The position numbers were made by a program, and so were the translations under genes. A stretch of 64,000 nt of DNA, from NCBI GenBank assembly GCA_029262005.1, contig JAJDAG010000088.1, positions 1 through 64,000 of the forward strand. Reading direction: 5' to 3'. The notes under the pieces were generated by a model that did not search any database, was not told the DNA's origin, and saw only the letters and a program-made list of their open reading frames with translations. This document shows positions 17,588-27,900 of the stretch, in pieces. This DNA comes from Candidatus Zhuqueibacterota bacterium. Lineage in GTDB: Bacteria > Zhuqueibacterota > Zhuqueibacteria > Oceanimicrobiales > Oceanimicrobiaceae. How positions within the stretch are numbered: the stretch's first letter is position 1; the number at the start of each line of letters is the position of its first letter.

Positions 17588-20500
17588 ATGAATAGCTCCG
17601 ATAAACCAGATCTTTTCGATAGCATTGCAATCACGGGTATGGCCGGGCGCTTTCCGGGCGCAAGAAACATCTCGGAATTTTGGCAAAACCTGCGCAGCAG
17701 CATCGAATCGATTACATTTTTTTCGGATGAGGAACTCAAAGCCGCCGACGTAGATCCGGCACTGCTCAAGGATCCCAATTATGTCAAGGCCGGTGCTGTG
17801 CTCGACAATGTTGAGATGTTTGACGCCGGTTTTTTTGGGTATACGCCACGGGAAGCAGCCATTATGGATCCTCAACATCGCTTTTTTCTTGAGTGTGCCT
17901 GGGAGGCGTTGGAAGATAGCGGCGTTTGTCCGGATAATTACGCCGGCCCCATCGGCGTTTATGCCGGTGTGAGTATGAACAGTTATCTCCTGTTTAATCT
18001 TTATGCCAGTGATGCCATCGATTCCGTACGCGGTCTGCAAACAGTTATTGGCAATAATCACGATTTCCTGACTACCCGCGTATCGTACAAATTGGATCTG
18101 AAAGGGCCTAGCCTGGATGTCCAAACGAGTTGCTCCACTTCACTGGTGGCGGTACATTTGGCCTGCCAGAGCCTTCTCAATGGGGAATGTGACATGGCGC
18201 TTGCGGGCGGCGTTTCTATTGTTTTACCGCAAAATACAGGCTATCTCTATCAGGAGCAAGGTATTTACTCTCCGGATGGGCATTGTCGCGCATTTGATGC
18301 GCGGGCTCAGGGAACGACCGGTGGCAGGGGCGCAGGGGTCGTGGTTCTCAAACGTTTCGAGGACGCGCAGGCTGACGGCGATCATATTTATGCTGTGATA
18401 CGTGGCTCTGCCATCAACAATGATGGCTGCGACAAGGTAGGTTATACAGCGCCCAGCGTCGAAGGACAGGCGAGGGTGATAACTGAAGCCCTGGCTGTCG
18501 CAGATGTCGAGCCGGAGACCATTAGCTATATTGAGGCGCACGGGACTGGTACACCGCTTGGCGATCCGATTGAAATTGAGGCTCTGACCCAAGCTTTTCG
18601 CACCAGCACCGACAAGAAACAATTTTGTGCAATTGGTACTGTTAAGACTAATATCGGCCATCTGGATGCTGCTGCCGGTGTCACGGGCCTCATCAAAACC
18701 GCGTTAGCGCTTTATCACCGTGAGTTGCCCGCCAGCCTGAATTTCGAAAAACCGAATCCGAAAATCGATTTTATTAACAGCCCTTTTTACGTAAATGCCG
18801 CTCTGAACTCCTGGCAGACGAGTGGCAAGCCACTTCGAGCCGGGGTCAGTTCTTTCGGTATGGGGGGTACCAATGCGCATGTGGTTATGGAAGAAGCGCC
18901 GCCGGCACAACCGTCGTCAAAATCGCGTCCCTGGCAACTGCTGCTACTTTCCGCAAGGAACGATGCGGCACTTGACGCGGCTACTGCCAATATTACCAGG
19001 TATATGGACGAGTACCCCGGGACTAATCTGGCTGATATTGGATTTACGCTACAAACCGGGCGCAAGCAATTCGGCAAACGGCGCATGCTGGTTTGCGAGA
19101 CTGTGAAGGATGCCCGACAGGCATTGGGGACAGCTACTTTGCCAGGCGTGGCAACCCGTGGCATTGGCGAGATTGAACCGAGGATTGCTTTCATGTTTCC
19201 CGGACAGGGCGCTCAGTATGTCAATATGGGTCTGGATTTATACCGAATTGAGCCGACATTTAGAAAACATGTGACGCAATGCAGCGAGTTGCTGCAGCCG
19301 CACCTCAATGTTAACCTGGTCGATTTGCTTTACCCGGATAAAGCCCAACGAAATGTTGCCGCAGACAAACTTAAACAAACAGATATTACGCAGCCCGCGC
19401 TATTTGTAATCGAGTACGCGTTGGCTCGTTTGTGGATGTCCTGGGGCCTTCGGCCCGAGGCAATGATTGGCCACAGTATCGGGGAGTATGTCGCAGCCTG
19501 TCTCAGCGGTGTTTTCTCTTTGGAAGATGCGCTCACTTTGGTCGCAAAACGGGGACGACTGATGCATAGTCAGCCGCCGGGCGCCATGCTTGCAGTGCCC
19601 ATGGCCGCACATAAAGTAGAAAACCTGCTGAATGGTGATCTATCTCTCGCGGTGGTAAACGAGCCTGAGTTGTGTGTTGTATCCGGCCCGGATGCGGCGA
19701 TTTCGGAATTGGAAATCCGGCTTGCTGAAAAGGGCTGTCGACGTTTGCACACATCGCATGCATTTCATTCAGGAATGATGGATAATATTCTTGAGGAGTA
19801 CACTGAGGAAGTTAGAAAAATTGCACTGAATCCTCCGCGAATTCCTTATATTTCTAATGTCAGCGGTGATTGGATTACCGCCGAAGAAGCAACAGAGCCT
19901 GCTTATTGGGCCAGGCATCTTCGCGAAACAGTGAGATTTGCTGATGGCATCAAGACCTTGCTTGACACGCGTGGACGTTTGTTACTGGAAGTTGGTCCGG
20001 GTGTCACATTAACCGGCATTATCGAGCGGGTTCGGAACAGATCGCGGGATCTGCCGCCAGTGGCTTCACTGCATCATGCCAAAAAGCAGCAATCAGAGTG
20101 TAAATCAATCATAAGCGCAATCGGGCAACTTTGGCTGGCCGGCGTTGCAATCGACTGGCCCGGATTTTACGCCAATGAAAAACGACAGCGAGTATCCCTG
20201 CCAACCTATCCGTTTCAGCGGCAGCGATTTTGGATTGAGTCGAAGAATAATATTCAAGCTGCAGCTCAGAAAACATCGCTGAAGAAAACAGCCAATATTA
20301 CAGATTGGTTCTACCTGCCTTCCTGGAAACGCTCAGCGCCACCGGTACTAAAGCCATCTGCAGACAGTAAATATGATTGGCTTGTCTTTGATGATGATAT
20401 CGGCCTGTGCAAGCATATTGCACCCAGACTGCTGCAGATGGGGCACAGGGTATTCTCCGTGAAGATCGGTTTAGACTTCTCTGTCTCCTCTGAAGGCGAT

Positions 20501-23500
20501 TTCACGGTCAATCCGCATGATGCAGCAAGCTACCGGAAGTTGATCACGCATTTGTATGATAAAGATAAAAGAGCGTTGCGAGTTATTCATGCCTGGGGCT
20601 GGCGGCAACACGACGAAACCGTTTCGGAACAAGCCCGCATAGCACGCGCCAATGACCTTGGCTTCTACAGTCTTGTTTTCCTGGCTCAGGCGTTCGGCAA
20701 GCAGGCTGTTGTTGACCCTTTGCGTGTAACCATCGTGACCAGCGACACACATCAGGTTACCGGGGAGGAAAATCTCGCACCTGAAAAGACAACCGTACTG
20801 GGTGCCGCTAAAGTAATACATCAGGAATATCCGCACATCCAATGCCATGCTGTTGACATCGTTTTCGCAGACTCTAAACAAATGCTTCAGACATCCGCGG
20901 AACGTTTGTTAACCGAAGCACTGTCAGACTCGACTGAACCGGTCGTTGCCTACCGGAGCTCTCATCGTTGGGTGCAAGCGCATGAGCCGCTGCAACTGGC
21001 AGCAAATGTGGACAAACCTGCTATTCTGCGTAAAAACGGTGTTTATTTGATTACAGGCGGTCTTGGTGGCGTTGGTCTGGAGGTAGCGCGTTATTTTGCC
21101 AAAAATATGCAGGCACACCTTGTCTTAACCGGGCGGTCCCAATTGCCGGAGCCGGGCGACTGGAAGAAATGGCTGGCAGATCATGACGAGCTGGATGGCA
21201 TATCCACTAAAATACGCCATTTGCAAGATCTTGAAACCCTGGGTGCCCGGATACTTTACCTGCGAGCTGATGTGACAAATGAAGATGATATGTCTCTGGT
21301 TTTTGATAAAACAAGGCATATCTTCGGTGACATCCAGGGCGTGGTGCACGCCGCCGGCGCCGAGAAATCAGCGCCAATTATTCAAAATATCACCCGTGCA
21401 GAGTGTGAACAACATTTTGCCCCAAAGCTCACTGGCTTGCTGGTTCTGGAGAAAGTTTTGCTGCACAGGGAGCTTGATTTTTGTTTGCTACAGTCCTCCC
21501 TGTCGTCTGTTTTGGGTGCGCTTGGTTTTGTCGCTTACACTGCAGCGCACCTTTTTTTGGATGCATTTGTTCTTAAGCACAATTGCACCCACTCGCAGCA
21601 ATGGCAAAGTGTAAACTGGGACAACTGGCTGAACTGGAAAGAAGCGGAAATGTTGTCTGCCAGCGACGCTGATTTCTACATGACACCGGATGAGGGTGCC
21701 GCAGCTCTGAATCAGGTTTTCCACAATCACCATATCCCTCAATTGGCTGTTTCGACCGGCGATCTGAATTCACGCCTGCAAAGGTGGGTTGAAACGAGTC
21801 CGTCGCAGGATCAAACCGAGAAGAGTCGCGCTTCAGACATCGTTCTGCACGCTCGCCCAGAGCTGGGCAATGCGTATGCGGCGCCGCGAAATTTTGCCGA
21901 AGAAACCCTCGCCCAGTTATGGGCGGAAGCCTTGGGTATTGAGCAGGTAGGCATTCATGACAATTATTTCGAGCTTGGCGGCGACTCGGTTTTGAGCATC
22001 CAGATGATCGCAAAGGCCAGCCAGTCAGGGTTGCGGCTCAATGCCAATCAGTTGTTTGAGCATCAGACCGTGGCTGAATTGGCAAAGGTTGCCGGCAAGG
22101 CAACGCAGGTAGAGGCTGAGCAAGGGTCAATCAGCGGTTCTGTTGCGTTGACGCCAATCCAGCATTGGTTTTTTGAACAAGATTTTGTCGAACCAGCTCA
22201 CTTCAATTTGCCGGCGTTGTTTGAAGTTCGTGCAGGCATCAGCAGAGATCTTGTGCGCGAAGCACTGCAGCATGTTTTCGCGCATCACGATGTTTTCCGC
22301 CTGCGTTTTCGGCCGAACAGTTCTGTTATCGAACAATATTATTCTGACTCGGGTGAAACGCTTGCTTTCGAATATGTCGAATTGGCGGAAATTCCCCAGC
22401 CTGAATGTGAAAGAAAGATTGCAGAGGTTGCCATACAACAACAGACCGGGCTGAATCTGCAAGAAGGCCCTCTGGCGCATGCGGCTTATTTCGATTATGG
22501 AAAGGATAAGTCGGGAACGCTGCTTTTGGTCGTGCACCATCTTGTAATCGATGTTGTCTCATGGCGTATTCTGATGCAGGATTTGCAAACGGTTTTGCAG
22601 CAGCTTTTCAATAGCGATGCGGTTCAGCTTCCTGCCAAAACGACCTCTTTTAAGCAATGGTCGGATGCCTTATTGCATCTTGCAGAATCTGACCTATTGA
22701 AAAAAGAGCAGGACTTCTGGTTGTCCCGGCCCTGGGAGCGTGTGCAAAGCATGCCTGTCGATAGTCAGGGGGCAAATCTTCTTGCTTCGATGCAGAGCGA
22801 ACCTGTTGCACTGGCTCCTGAGGCCACACGGGCATTATTGACCGAAGTTCCAAAGACGTACAACACGCAAATTAATGATATCTTGTTGACAGCTTTACTG
22901 CTTACATTTAAACAGTGGAGCGGTGAAACGGCGTTGCTCTTTGACTTGGAAGGCCATGGCCGGGAAAATATTGCCGACCAACTTGATTTGTCGCGAACTG
23001 TCGGTTGGTTTACCAGCCTGTACCCTGTGCTGCTTGCCGTTGATGAAAGTGAAGATCTCGGGCATCTGCTCAAATCGGTCAAAGAACAGCTTCGCGCTAT
23101 CCCCGGCAAAGGAATCGGATATGGTGTTCTCCGTTATTTGCATAAGGATGATGCTCTGGCCAAACGCATGCGTAGTTTACCAGCACCGGAGATTAGTTTT
23201 TTGTACATGGGGCAGTTTGATAAAATTTTACCGGCCGACGCTTTGCTCAAGACCGTAAGCGGCGAGACCGGGCAAGCAGCAAGCCCACAGACAAAGCGCA
23301 GCCACCTTTTTGACATCGTTGCAGTTATTTCTGACAGGCAGCTTCGCATAGAGTGGATGTACTGCAATAAAATACACAAAAGTGCGACCGTGAAGGCATT
23401 ATCGCATTCGTATATCGAGATGCTTAACCGGCTGATCGAGCATTGTCAATCGTTCGATGAAGCGACGTTTACACCTTCGGATTTTCCTGGCGCAAAGTTG

Positions 23501-23545
23501 AGTCAAAAAGACCTGGATATTCTGCTGGGAAGCGGGAATTCGTAA
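17588..23545 (+). CDS. Hybrid PKS-NRPS protein, KS-AT-KR-T-E
   Basis: This 1985-residue protein has the following order. The KS (about 8-435) has Cys182 in TSCSTSL, His318 in EAHGTGTPLGDP and His358 in NIGHL, all intact. The AT (about 540-840) has Ser630 in GHSIGEY and HAFHS at 724-728, indicating malonyl-CoA. The KR (about 1140-1330) has TGGLGGVG near 1156 and Tyr1317 in YTAAH, with His replacing the usual Asn. A carrier domain has ELGGDS at Ser1467, which looks like a peptidyl carrier. Last is an NRPS epimerisation-type domain (about 1510-1960) with HHLVIDVVSW at His1650/His1651, where the motif Gly is Val1656, plus VGWFTSLYP. No DH, ER or methyltransferase domain is seen. It would add one C2 unit to the Val-bound chain and reduce the ketone. 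An E domain on a PKS module is unusual. Confidence 0.93.
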   Translation: MNSSDKPDLFDSIAITGMAGRFPGARNISEFWQNLRSSIESITFFSDEELKAADVDPALLKDPNYVKAGAVLDNVEMFDAGFFGYTPREAAIMDPQHRFFLECAWEALEDSGVCPDNYAGPIGVYAGVSMNSYLLFNLYASDAIDSVRGLQTVIGNNHDFLTTRVSYKLDLKGPSLDVQTSCSTSLVAVHLACQSLLNGECDMALAGGVSIVLPQNTGYLYQEQGIYSPDGHCRAFDARAQGTTGGRGAGVVVLKRFEDAQADGDHIYAVIRGSAINNDGCDKVGYTAPSVEGQARVITEALAVADVEPETISYIEAHGTGTPLGDPIEIEALTQAFRTSTDKKQFCAIGTVKTNIGHLDAAAGVTGLIKTALALYHRELPASLNFEKPNPKIDFINSPFYVNAALNSWQTSGKPLRAGVSSFGMGGTNAHVVMEEAPPAQPSSKSRPWQLLLLSARNDAALDAATANITRYMDEYPGTNLADIGFTLQTGRKQFGKRRMLVCETVKDARQALGTATLPGVATRGIGEIEPRIAFMFPGQGAQYVNMGLDLYRIEPTFRKHVTQCSELLQPHLNVNLVDLLYPDKAQRNVAADKLKQTDITQPALFVIEYALARLWMSWGLRPEAMIGHSIGEYVAACLSGVFSLEDALTLVAKRGRLMHSQPPGAMLAVPMAAHKVENLLNGDLSLAVVNEPELCVVSGPDAAISELEIRLAEKGCRRLHTSHAFHSGMMDNILEEYTEEVRKIALNPPRIPYISNVSGDWITAEEATEPAYWARHLRETVRFADGIKTLLDTRGRLLLEVGPGVTLTGIIERVRNRSRDLPPVASLHHAKKQQSECKSIISAIGQLWLAGVAIDWPGFYANEKRQRVSLPTYPFQRQRFWIESKNNIQAAAQKTSLKKTANITDWFYLPSWKRSAPPVLKPSADSKYDWLVFDDDIGLCKHIAPRLLQMGHRVFSVKIGLDFSVSSEGDFTVNPHDAASYRKLITHLYDKDKRALRVIHAWGWRQHDETVSEQARIARANDLGFYSLVFLAQAFGKQAVVDPLRVTIVTSDTHQVTGEENLAPEKTTVLGAAKVIHQEYPHIQCHAVDIVFADSKQMLQTSAERLLTEALSDSTEPVVAYRSSHRWVQAHEPLQLAANVDKPAILRKNGVYLITGGLGGVGLEVARYFAKNMQAHLVLTGRSQLPEPGDWKKWLADHDELDGISTKIRHLQDLETLGARILYLRADVTNEDDMSLVFDKTRHIFGDIQGVVHAAGAEKSAPIIQNITRAECEQHFAPKLTGLLVLEKVLLHRELDFCLLQSSLSSVLGALGFVAYTAAHLFLDAFVLKHNCTHSQQWQSVNWDNWLNWKEAEMLSASDADFYMTPDEGAAALNQVFHNHHIPQLAVSTGDLNSRLQRWVETSPSQDQTEKSRASDIVLHARPELGNAYAAPRNFAEETLAQLWAEALGIEQVGIHDNYFELGGDSVLSIQMIAKASQSGLRLNANQLFEHQTVAELAKVAGKATQVEAEQGSISGSVALTPIQHWFFEQDFVEPAHFNLPALFEVRAGISRDLVREALQHVFAHHDVFRLRFRPNSSVIEQYYSDSGETLAFEYVELAEIPQPECERKIAEVAIQQQTGLNLQEGPLAHAAYFDYGKDKSGTLLLVVHHLVIDVVSWRILMQDLQTVLQQLFNSDAVQLPAKTTSFKQWSDALLHLAESDLLKKEQDFWLSRPWERVQSMPVDSQGANLLASMQSEPVALAPEATRALLTEVPKTYNTQINDILLTALLLTFKQWSGETALLFDLEGHGRENIADQLDLSRTVGWFTSLYPVLLAVDESEDLGHLLKSVKEQLRAIPGKGIGYGVLRYLHKDDALAKRMRSLPAPEISFLYMGQFDKILPADALLKTVSGETGQAASPQTKRSHLFDIVAVISDRQLRIEWMYCNKIHKSATVKALSHSYIEMLNRLIEHCQSFDEATFTPSDFPGAKLSQKDLDILLGSGNS

Positions 23546-23674
23546 GCACCAATAGTTCATTGCAAACACAGGAAATTACGATGTTAGGGACTCATGGAAG
23601 AATATAGTGACCCTTGTAAATGAGCCTTCGAAGAGGTTCGACTACAAAAGACAAGTTGAAAAATAAGGAAGCAA

Positions 23675-24778
23675 ATGACTTCAAATAATGAACTCGCACA
23701 GCGCTACCAAACTACGGTTGACGTTTTTACGAAATTTCAACAGATGAAAACGTTGGCGGATGGCTCGGCGCTCAGCTATCCAAAAAGTCCGGAGTGGAAT
23801 ACGCGGTTGCAACGGTTCGCCGAAGTTTGGCGCAAGAGCTGTCCCTACTTCACATTCGAGATTGTATCTGAATCGGATAACGGTTCTGTTTGGTTGCATA
23901 TTACCGGTCCGGAAGGCACAAGCAGTTTCGTCGAAGGCGCTCATCAAATGCTCACTTCCAGCTTAAACCCGGCTCCGTCGAAACGGCTGTGGCTGAAATG
24001 GAAGTTTGTTCGGATTACTAACGCCGTTAGAATTTTGCCCGACTTTCTCATTATCGGTGCCAAGAAATGTGGTACCACATCGTTGTACGCATATCTGACG
24101 CAACACCCACATGTTGCCAGCGCTTTTCGCAAAGAGATTTATTATTTTGACGGCTACTATCGCCACGGTTCTTCGTGGTATCGTGCCTTCTTTCCGACGC
24201 GTATGCAGCGGTTTTATCAGAAAAAGATAAAGAAAGCGAATTTGATTTCCGGGGAGGCAAGTCCTGAATATATCCTGGATCCGAACACGCCCGCCCGTGT
24301 TTTCGAAACGATTCCCGCGGTTAAATTGATTGCCATTTTGCGTAATCCGGTGGATAAAGCCTATTCCTACTACCAGCATCAATTGCGGGTCGGCTTCGAG
24401 ACGTTGACCTTTGAGGAGGCCATTGACCGGGAAATTGAGAATTTGAAAAAGGATCCCGGTTATTTCGACCAGAACCATTCTTATCTTGCCGGTTGCCAGT
24501 ACGCCGAGCAACTGGAGAGATGGCTAAAAGTATTTCCAAAGGAACAGCTTCTGGTTATAGGAAATGAAGAACTCAGTACTGCGCCGGAAAAAACATTTGC
24601 GAAAGTTCTCGAATTTCTTAACTTGCCAACTTTTTCGCCTAAGACCTTTAAGCGGCTCAATGCCTTTCCGTATCCGGATATGTCGGGTGAGACGCGCGAG
24701 CGCCTGGTCAAATATTTTAAACCTTACAACGAAAAACTATATGCGTTGTTGGATAGAAAACTAGAGTGGGATAATTAG
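23675..24778 (+). CDS. Sulfotransferase with N-terminal extension
   Basis: This 367-residue protein has its catalytic part in residues about 120-367, resembling heparan-sulfate-type bacterial sulfotransferases. The PAPS 5'-phosphosulfate loop is GAKKCGTTSLYAYL at 128-141. The 3'-phosphate segment is ILRNPVDKAYSYYQHQ, with its Arg and Ser. Residues 1-120 are an extension I do not recognise; it is not hydrophobic and may be a small alpha/beta domain. The gene sits between the PKS gene and the next NRPS gene, so it is likely a tailoring enzyme. A hydroxyl made by the PKS ketoreductase is an attractive but unproven target. It differs from the sulfotransferase at 4740 in sequence and layout. Confidence 0.85.
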   Translation: MTSNNELAQRYQTTVDVFTKFQQMKTLADGSALSYPKSPEWNTRLQRFAEVWRKSCPYFTFEIVSESDNGSVWLHITGPEGTSSFVEGAHQMLTSSLNPAPSKRLWLKWKFVRITNAVRILPDFLIIGAKKCGTTSLYAYLTQHPHVASAFRKEIYYFDGYYRHGSSWYRAFFPTRMQRFYQKKIKKANLISGEASPEYILDPNTPARVFETIPAVKLIAILRNPVDKAYSYYQHQLRVGFETLTFEEAIDREIENLKKDPGYFDQNHSYLAGCQYAEQLERWLKVFPKEQLLVIGNEELSTAPEKTFAKVLEFLNLPTFSPKTFKRLNAFPYPDMSGETRERLVKYFKPYNEKLYALLDRKLEWDN

Positions 24779-24783
24779 CTAGG

Positions 24784-24806
24784 TGTTTGCCAGAGAACTG
24801 GCGTCT
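24784..24806 (+). terminator. Weak hairpin after sulfotransferase gene
   Basis: A 5 bp perfect stem GCCAG/CTGGC (24789-24793 with 24798-24802) encloses an AGAA tetraloop a few bases after the stop codon. It is followed by GTCTTTGT rather than a clean T tract. It could be a weak terminator or processing hairpin in the 157 bp gap before the next NRPS gene. Confidence 0.25.
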
Positions 24807-24935
24807 TTGTCACTTTGGATAAATATTCTTGCTCCAGATTTTTACCCTGGACAATGGGTTCGAAATGAATACAAATTTATGAGTTTTAGTCTGATTTTAA
24901 ATTATTTTCACAACCAGTCTTATTAATAGTGATAA

Positions 24936-27900
24936 ATGTCTGACATTCAGGATATATACGAACTTTCTCCGATTCAGCAAGGCATGCTTTCAGATAGTCT
25001 TGCCGCAAAAGACGCAGGAATGTATTTGATTCAGCTCAGCTACGCTCTTGAGGGTGAGTTGAATATGGATGCGTTTGCGGGTGCCTGGCAAAATGTTATT
25101 GCGCGCCATGATGTGTTGCGCACCTCCTTTCACTGGGAAGGTCTTGAGAAACCGGTGCAAGTGGTGCATCGCAAGACAAATTTTTCGATTGAAAGCCTGG
25201 ATTGGAGCGCAAGTTCGCCGGAAGAGCAGCAAGAGAAACTAACTGCCTTGCACCAGGAGAATCAAACCCGAGGTGTCATTTTCACGCAAGCACCTTTGCT
25301 GGGATTTACTCTCATTCGGATGGGCGGGAGTGCTTTGCATTTTATCTGGACGTTTCATCATATTTTGTTTGAGGGGTGGTCTGCATCCTTGCTTCTGCAA
25401 GAGGTTTTTGCTTTTTATCGTGCTACTCTTAAAAATGAAACCTTGCGACTGAATCCATCCAAACAATATCGTGAATATATTTCGTGGTTACACAGTCAGG
25501 ATCAGACCCAGGCCGAAATTTTTTGGCGTAGTCGGCTTGCTGATTTCATGTCACCGACGCCATTGGGAATGGGGGGTGCCGCTTCCGGCACACTTGCCCC
25601 GGTCGCTGACTATGATGCCCGACAGATCACTCTTTCTGCAGATGCCACCGCACGTTTGAATTCGTTTGCACGGAAGCATCATTTGACCATGAATACTTTG
25701 GTGCAAGCCGGCTGGGCTTTTCTGCTTTCAGCTTATAGCCGCGAGCAGGATGTGTTGTTTGGCACAATCGTTTCAGGGCGCTCAATCGACCTTGATGGTG
25801 TTGAAGCCATGGTTGGTTTGTTCATCAATATTTTGCCGATGCGCGTGCAGCTCTCTGACAATACGGACCTGCTCGCCTGGCTGAAAATTGTGCAGAATTC
25901 TCAGGTTGAAGCGCGCAAATACGAACACAGTCCGCTGGTCAATGTAAAGGGCTGGAGCGAGGTACAACCTGGCACGCCGTTATTTGATAGTATTGTTATT
26001 TTTGAGAACTGGTTAGGTGAAGTTTCTTTGCACGATCTGGCTGACGGTTTGCAAGTCAAAGATGTTGTCGGCTACAATGGCGCCCCGGGATATGCCCTTG
26101 CAGTTGTCGTGGAGCCGGGAACCCGGCTTAATATTTCGATAACTTATGACCGCCAAAGGTTCACGGAAGAAAATATTCAGAGGACTTTGCAGCACTTTGA
26201 GAAAATTCTGCTGAATTTCGTCGCGGCTGAAAATCAGAAAGTTGGTGATCTGTCGCTTCTGACGGCGGGTGAGCAAAAGCGCTTATTGCAGGAATGGAAT
26301 GAAACACCGCGCGGCTACTCTGAGGATTCATGTATTCATCAACTTTTTGAAGCGCGTGTTCTAGCCAATCCGGATGTGGTTGCGCTTGTTCACGAAAAGG
26401 AACAACTGACGTATGCTGAATTGAACTTAAGGGCCAATCGACTGGCCCACAGGCTCAAGAAGGCAGGTGTGGGGCCAGATGTAGCGGTTGGTCTCTGCAT
26501 CAATCGAAATACGGCCATGGTCGTCGGACTGCTGGGGATTTTAAAAGCAGGTGGCGCCTATGTACCCTTGGATCCGGAGTATCCACCTGCCAGAATCGAG
26601 TTCATGATTCAAGATTCTCAAATCGAGATGCTTTTGACTGAAAGCAGTCTTTTGGAAAGACTTCCTGCGATTGTGCCCACGACATTGTGCCTGGACAGCG
26701 ATCTCCAGGATGTCGGCGTTGAAGAAACAGGCAATATAGAGACCGGCGTTCAGCCCTTGAATATGGCTTATGTTATCTATACTTCCGGTTCTACCGGCCA
26801 ACCCAAAGGCGTTGTCGTTCCGCACCGTTCTCTTGTCAATTATGTCGAAGCGGCAATCTCGAAATTTGAAGTGCAGCCTGCCGATCGTTTTCTGCAGTTT
26901 GCGTCCATCAGTTTCGACACCGCTGCAGAAGAAATTTTCCCGGCTCTCCTTAGCGGAGCGACCCTGGTTTTGCGTAATGAGGAAATGCTTGACTCAATCT
27001 CTACGTTCTTGCAGAAATGTGATGCCTGGCAGATTAGCGTACTCGATTTACCAACTGCCTACTGGCACGAGTTGATTAATCGAGTGGCTGCAGAACAACT
27101 GGCACTGCCTGCGTGCTTACGGCTTGTCATCGTTGGTGGCGAACGTGCATTGCCTGAAATGGTTGCCAAATGGCATCAATATTCCGGTGAAAAGCCCCGC
27201 TTGTTGAATACCTATGGCCCAACAGAGACAACCATCGTCGCCACAACGGCTGAGCTAAGTGGCGCCGGTAACCGGGATGCAGTCCTGGTACCGATTGGGC
27301 AGGCAATTCCTAATACGAGCACTTATGTTCTGGACCGGAAGCTGCAGCCGGTTCCGGTTGGTCTTACCGGTGAACTATTTATCGGCGGCGCTGCTGTGAC
27401 GCGTGGTTACCTGAGGCGTCCGGACCTGACAGCGGAAAAATTCATGCCGGACCCGTTCTCAGATATGCCCGGAAACCGGCTATACAAAACCGGTGATCTC
27501 GTACGGTATCGTCCGGATGGCAATCTGGAATTCCTTGGCCGTACAGATCATCAGGTAAAGATTCGCGGATTTCGCATTGAACTGGGTGAGGTAGAAGCGA
27601 GCCTCAGGCAGCATAACGGGATTGCGGATGCTGTCGTGATTGCGCCTGATGAGGAGCAGATTGTTGCCTATGTGGTCACCCGCGCGGATGCAGGCATTTC
27701 GATGAGTGATTTGCGCACATGGCTCATTGAAAAACTGCCACATTATATGCTACCGCAGTCTTTTGTTTTTCTCGATGCCCTGCCACGCACGCCAAGCGGC
27801 AAAATAAATACAGGCGCACTGCCCGCGCCGGATCGTGAGCGTCCAACATTGAACACCGGTTTTGTGGCGCCGCGAACTTCAATTGAGATGCAGATTGCCG

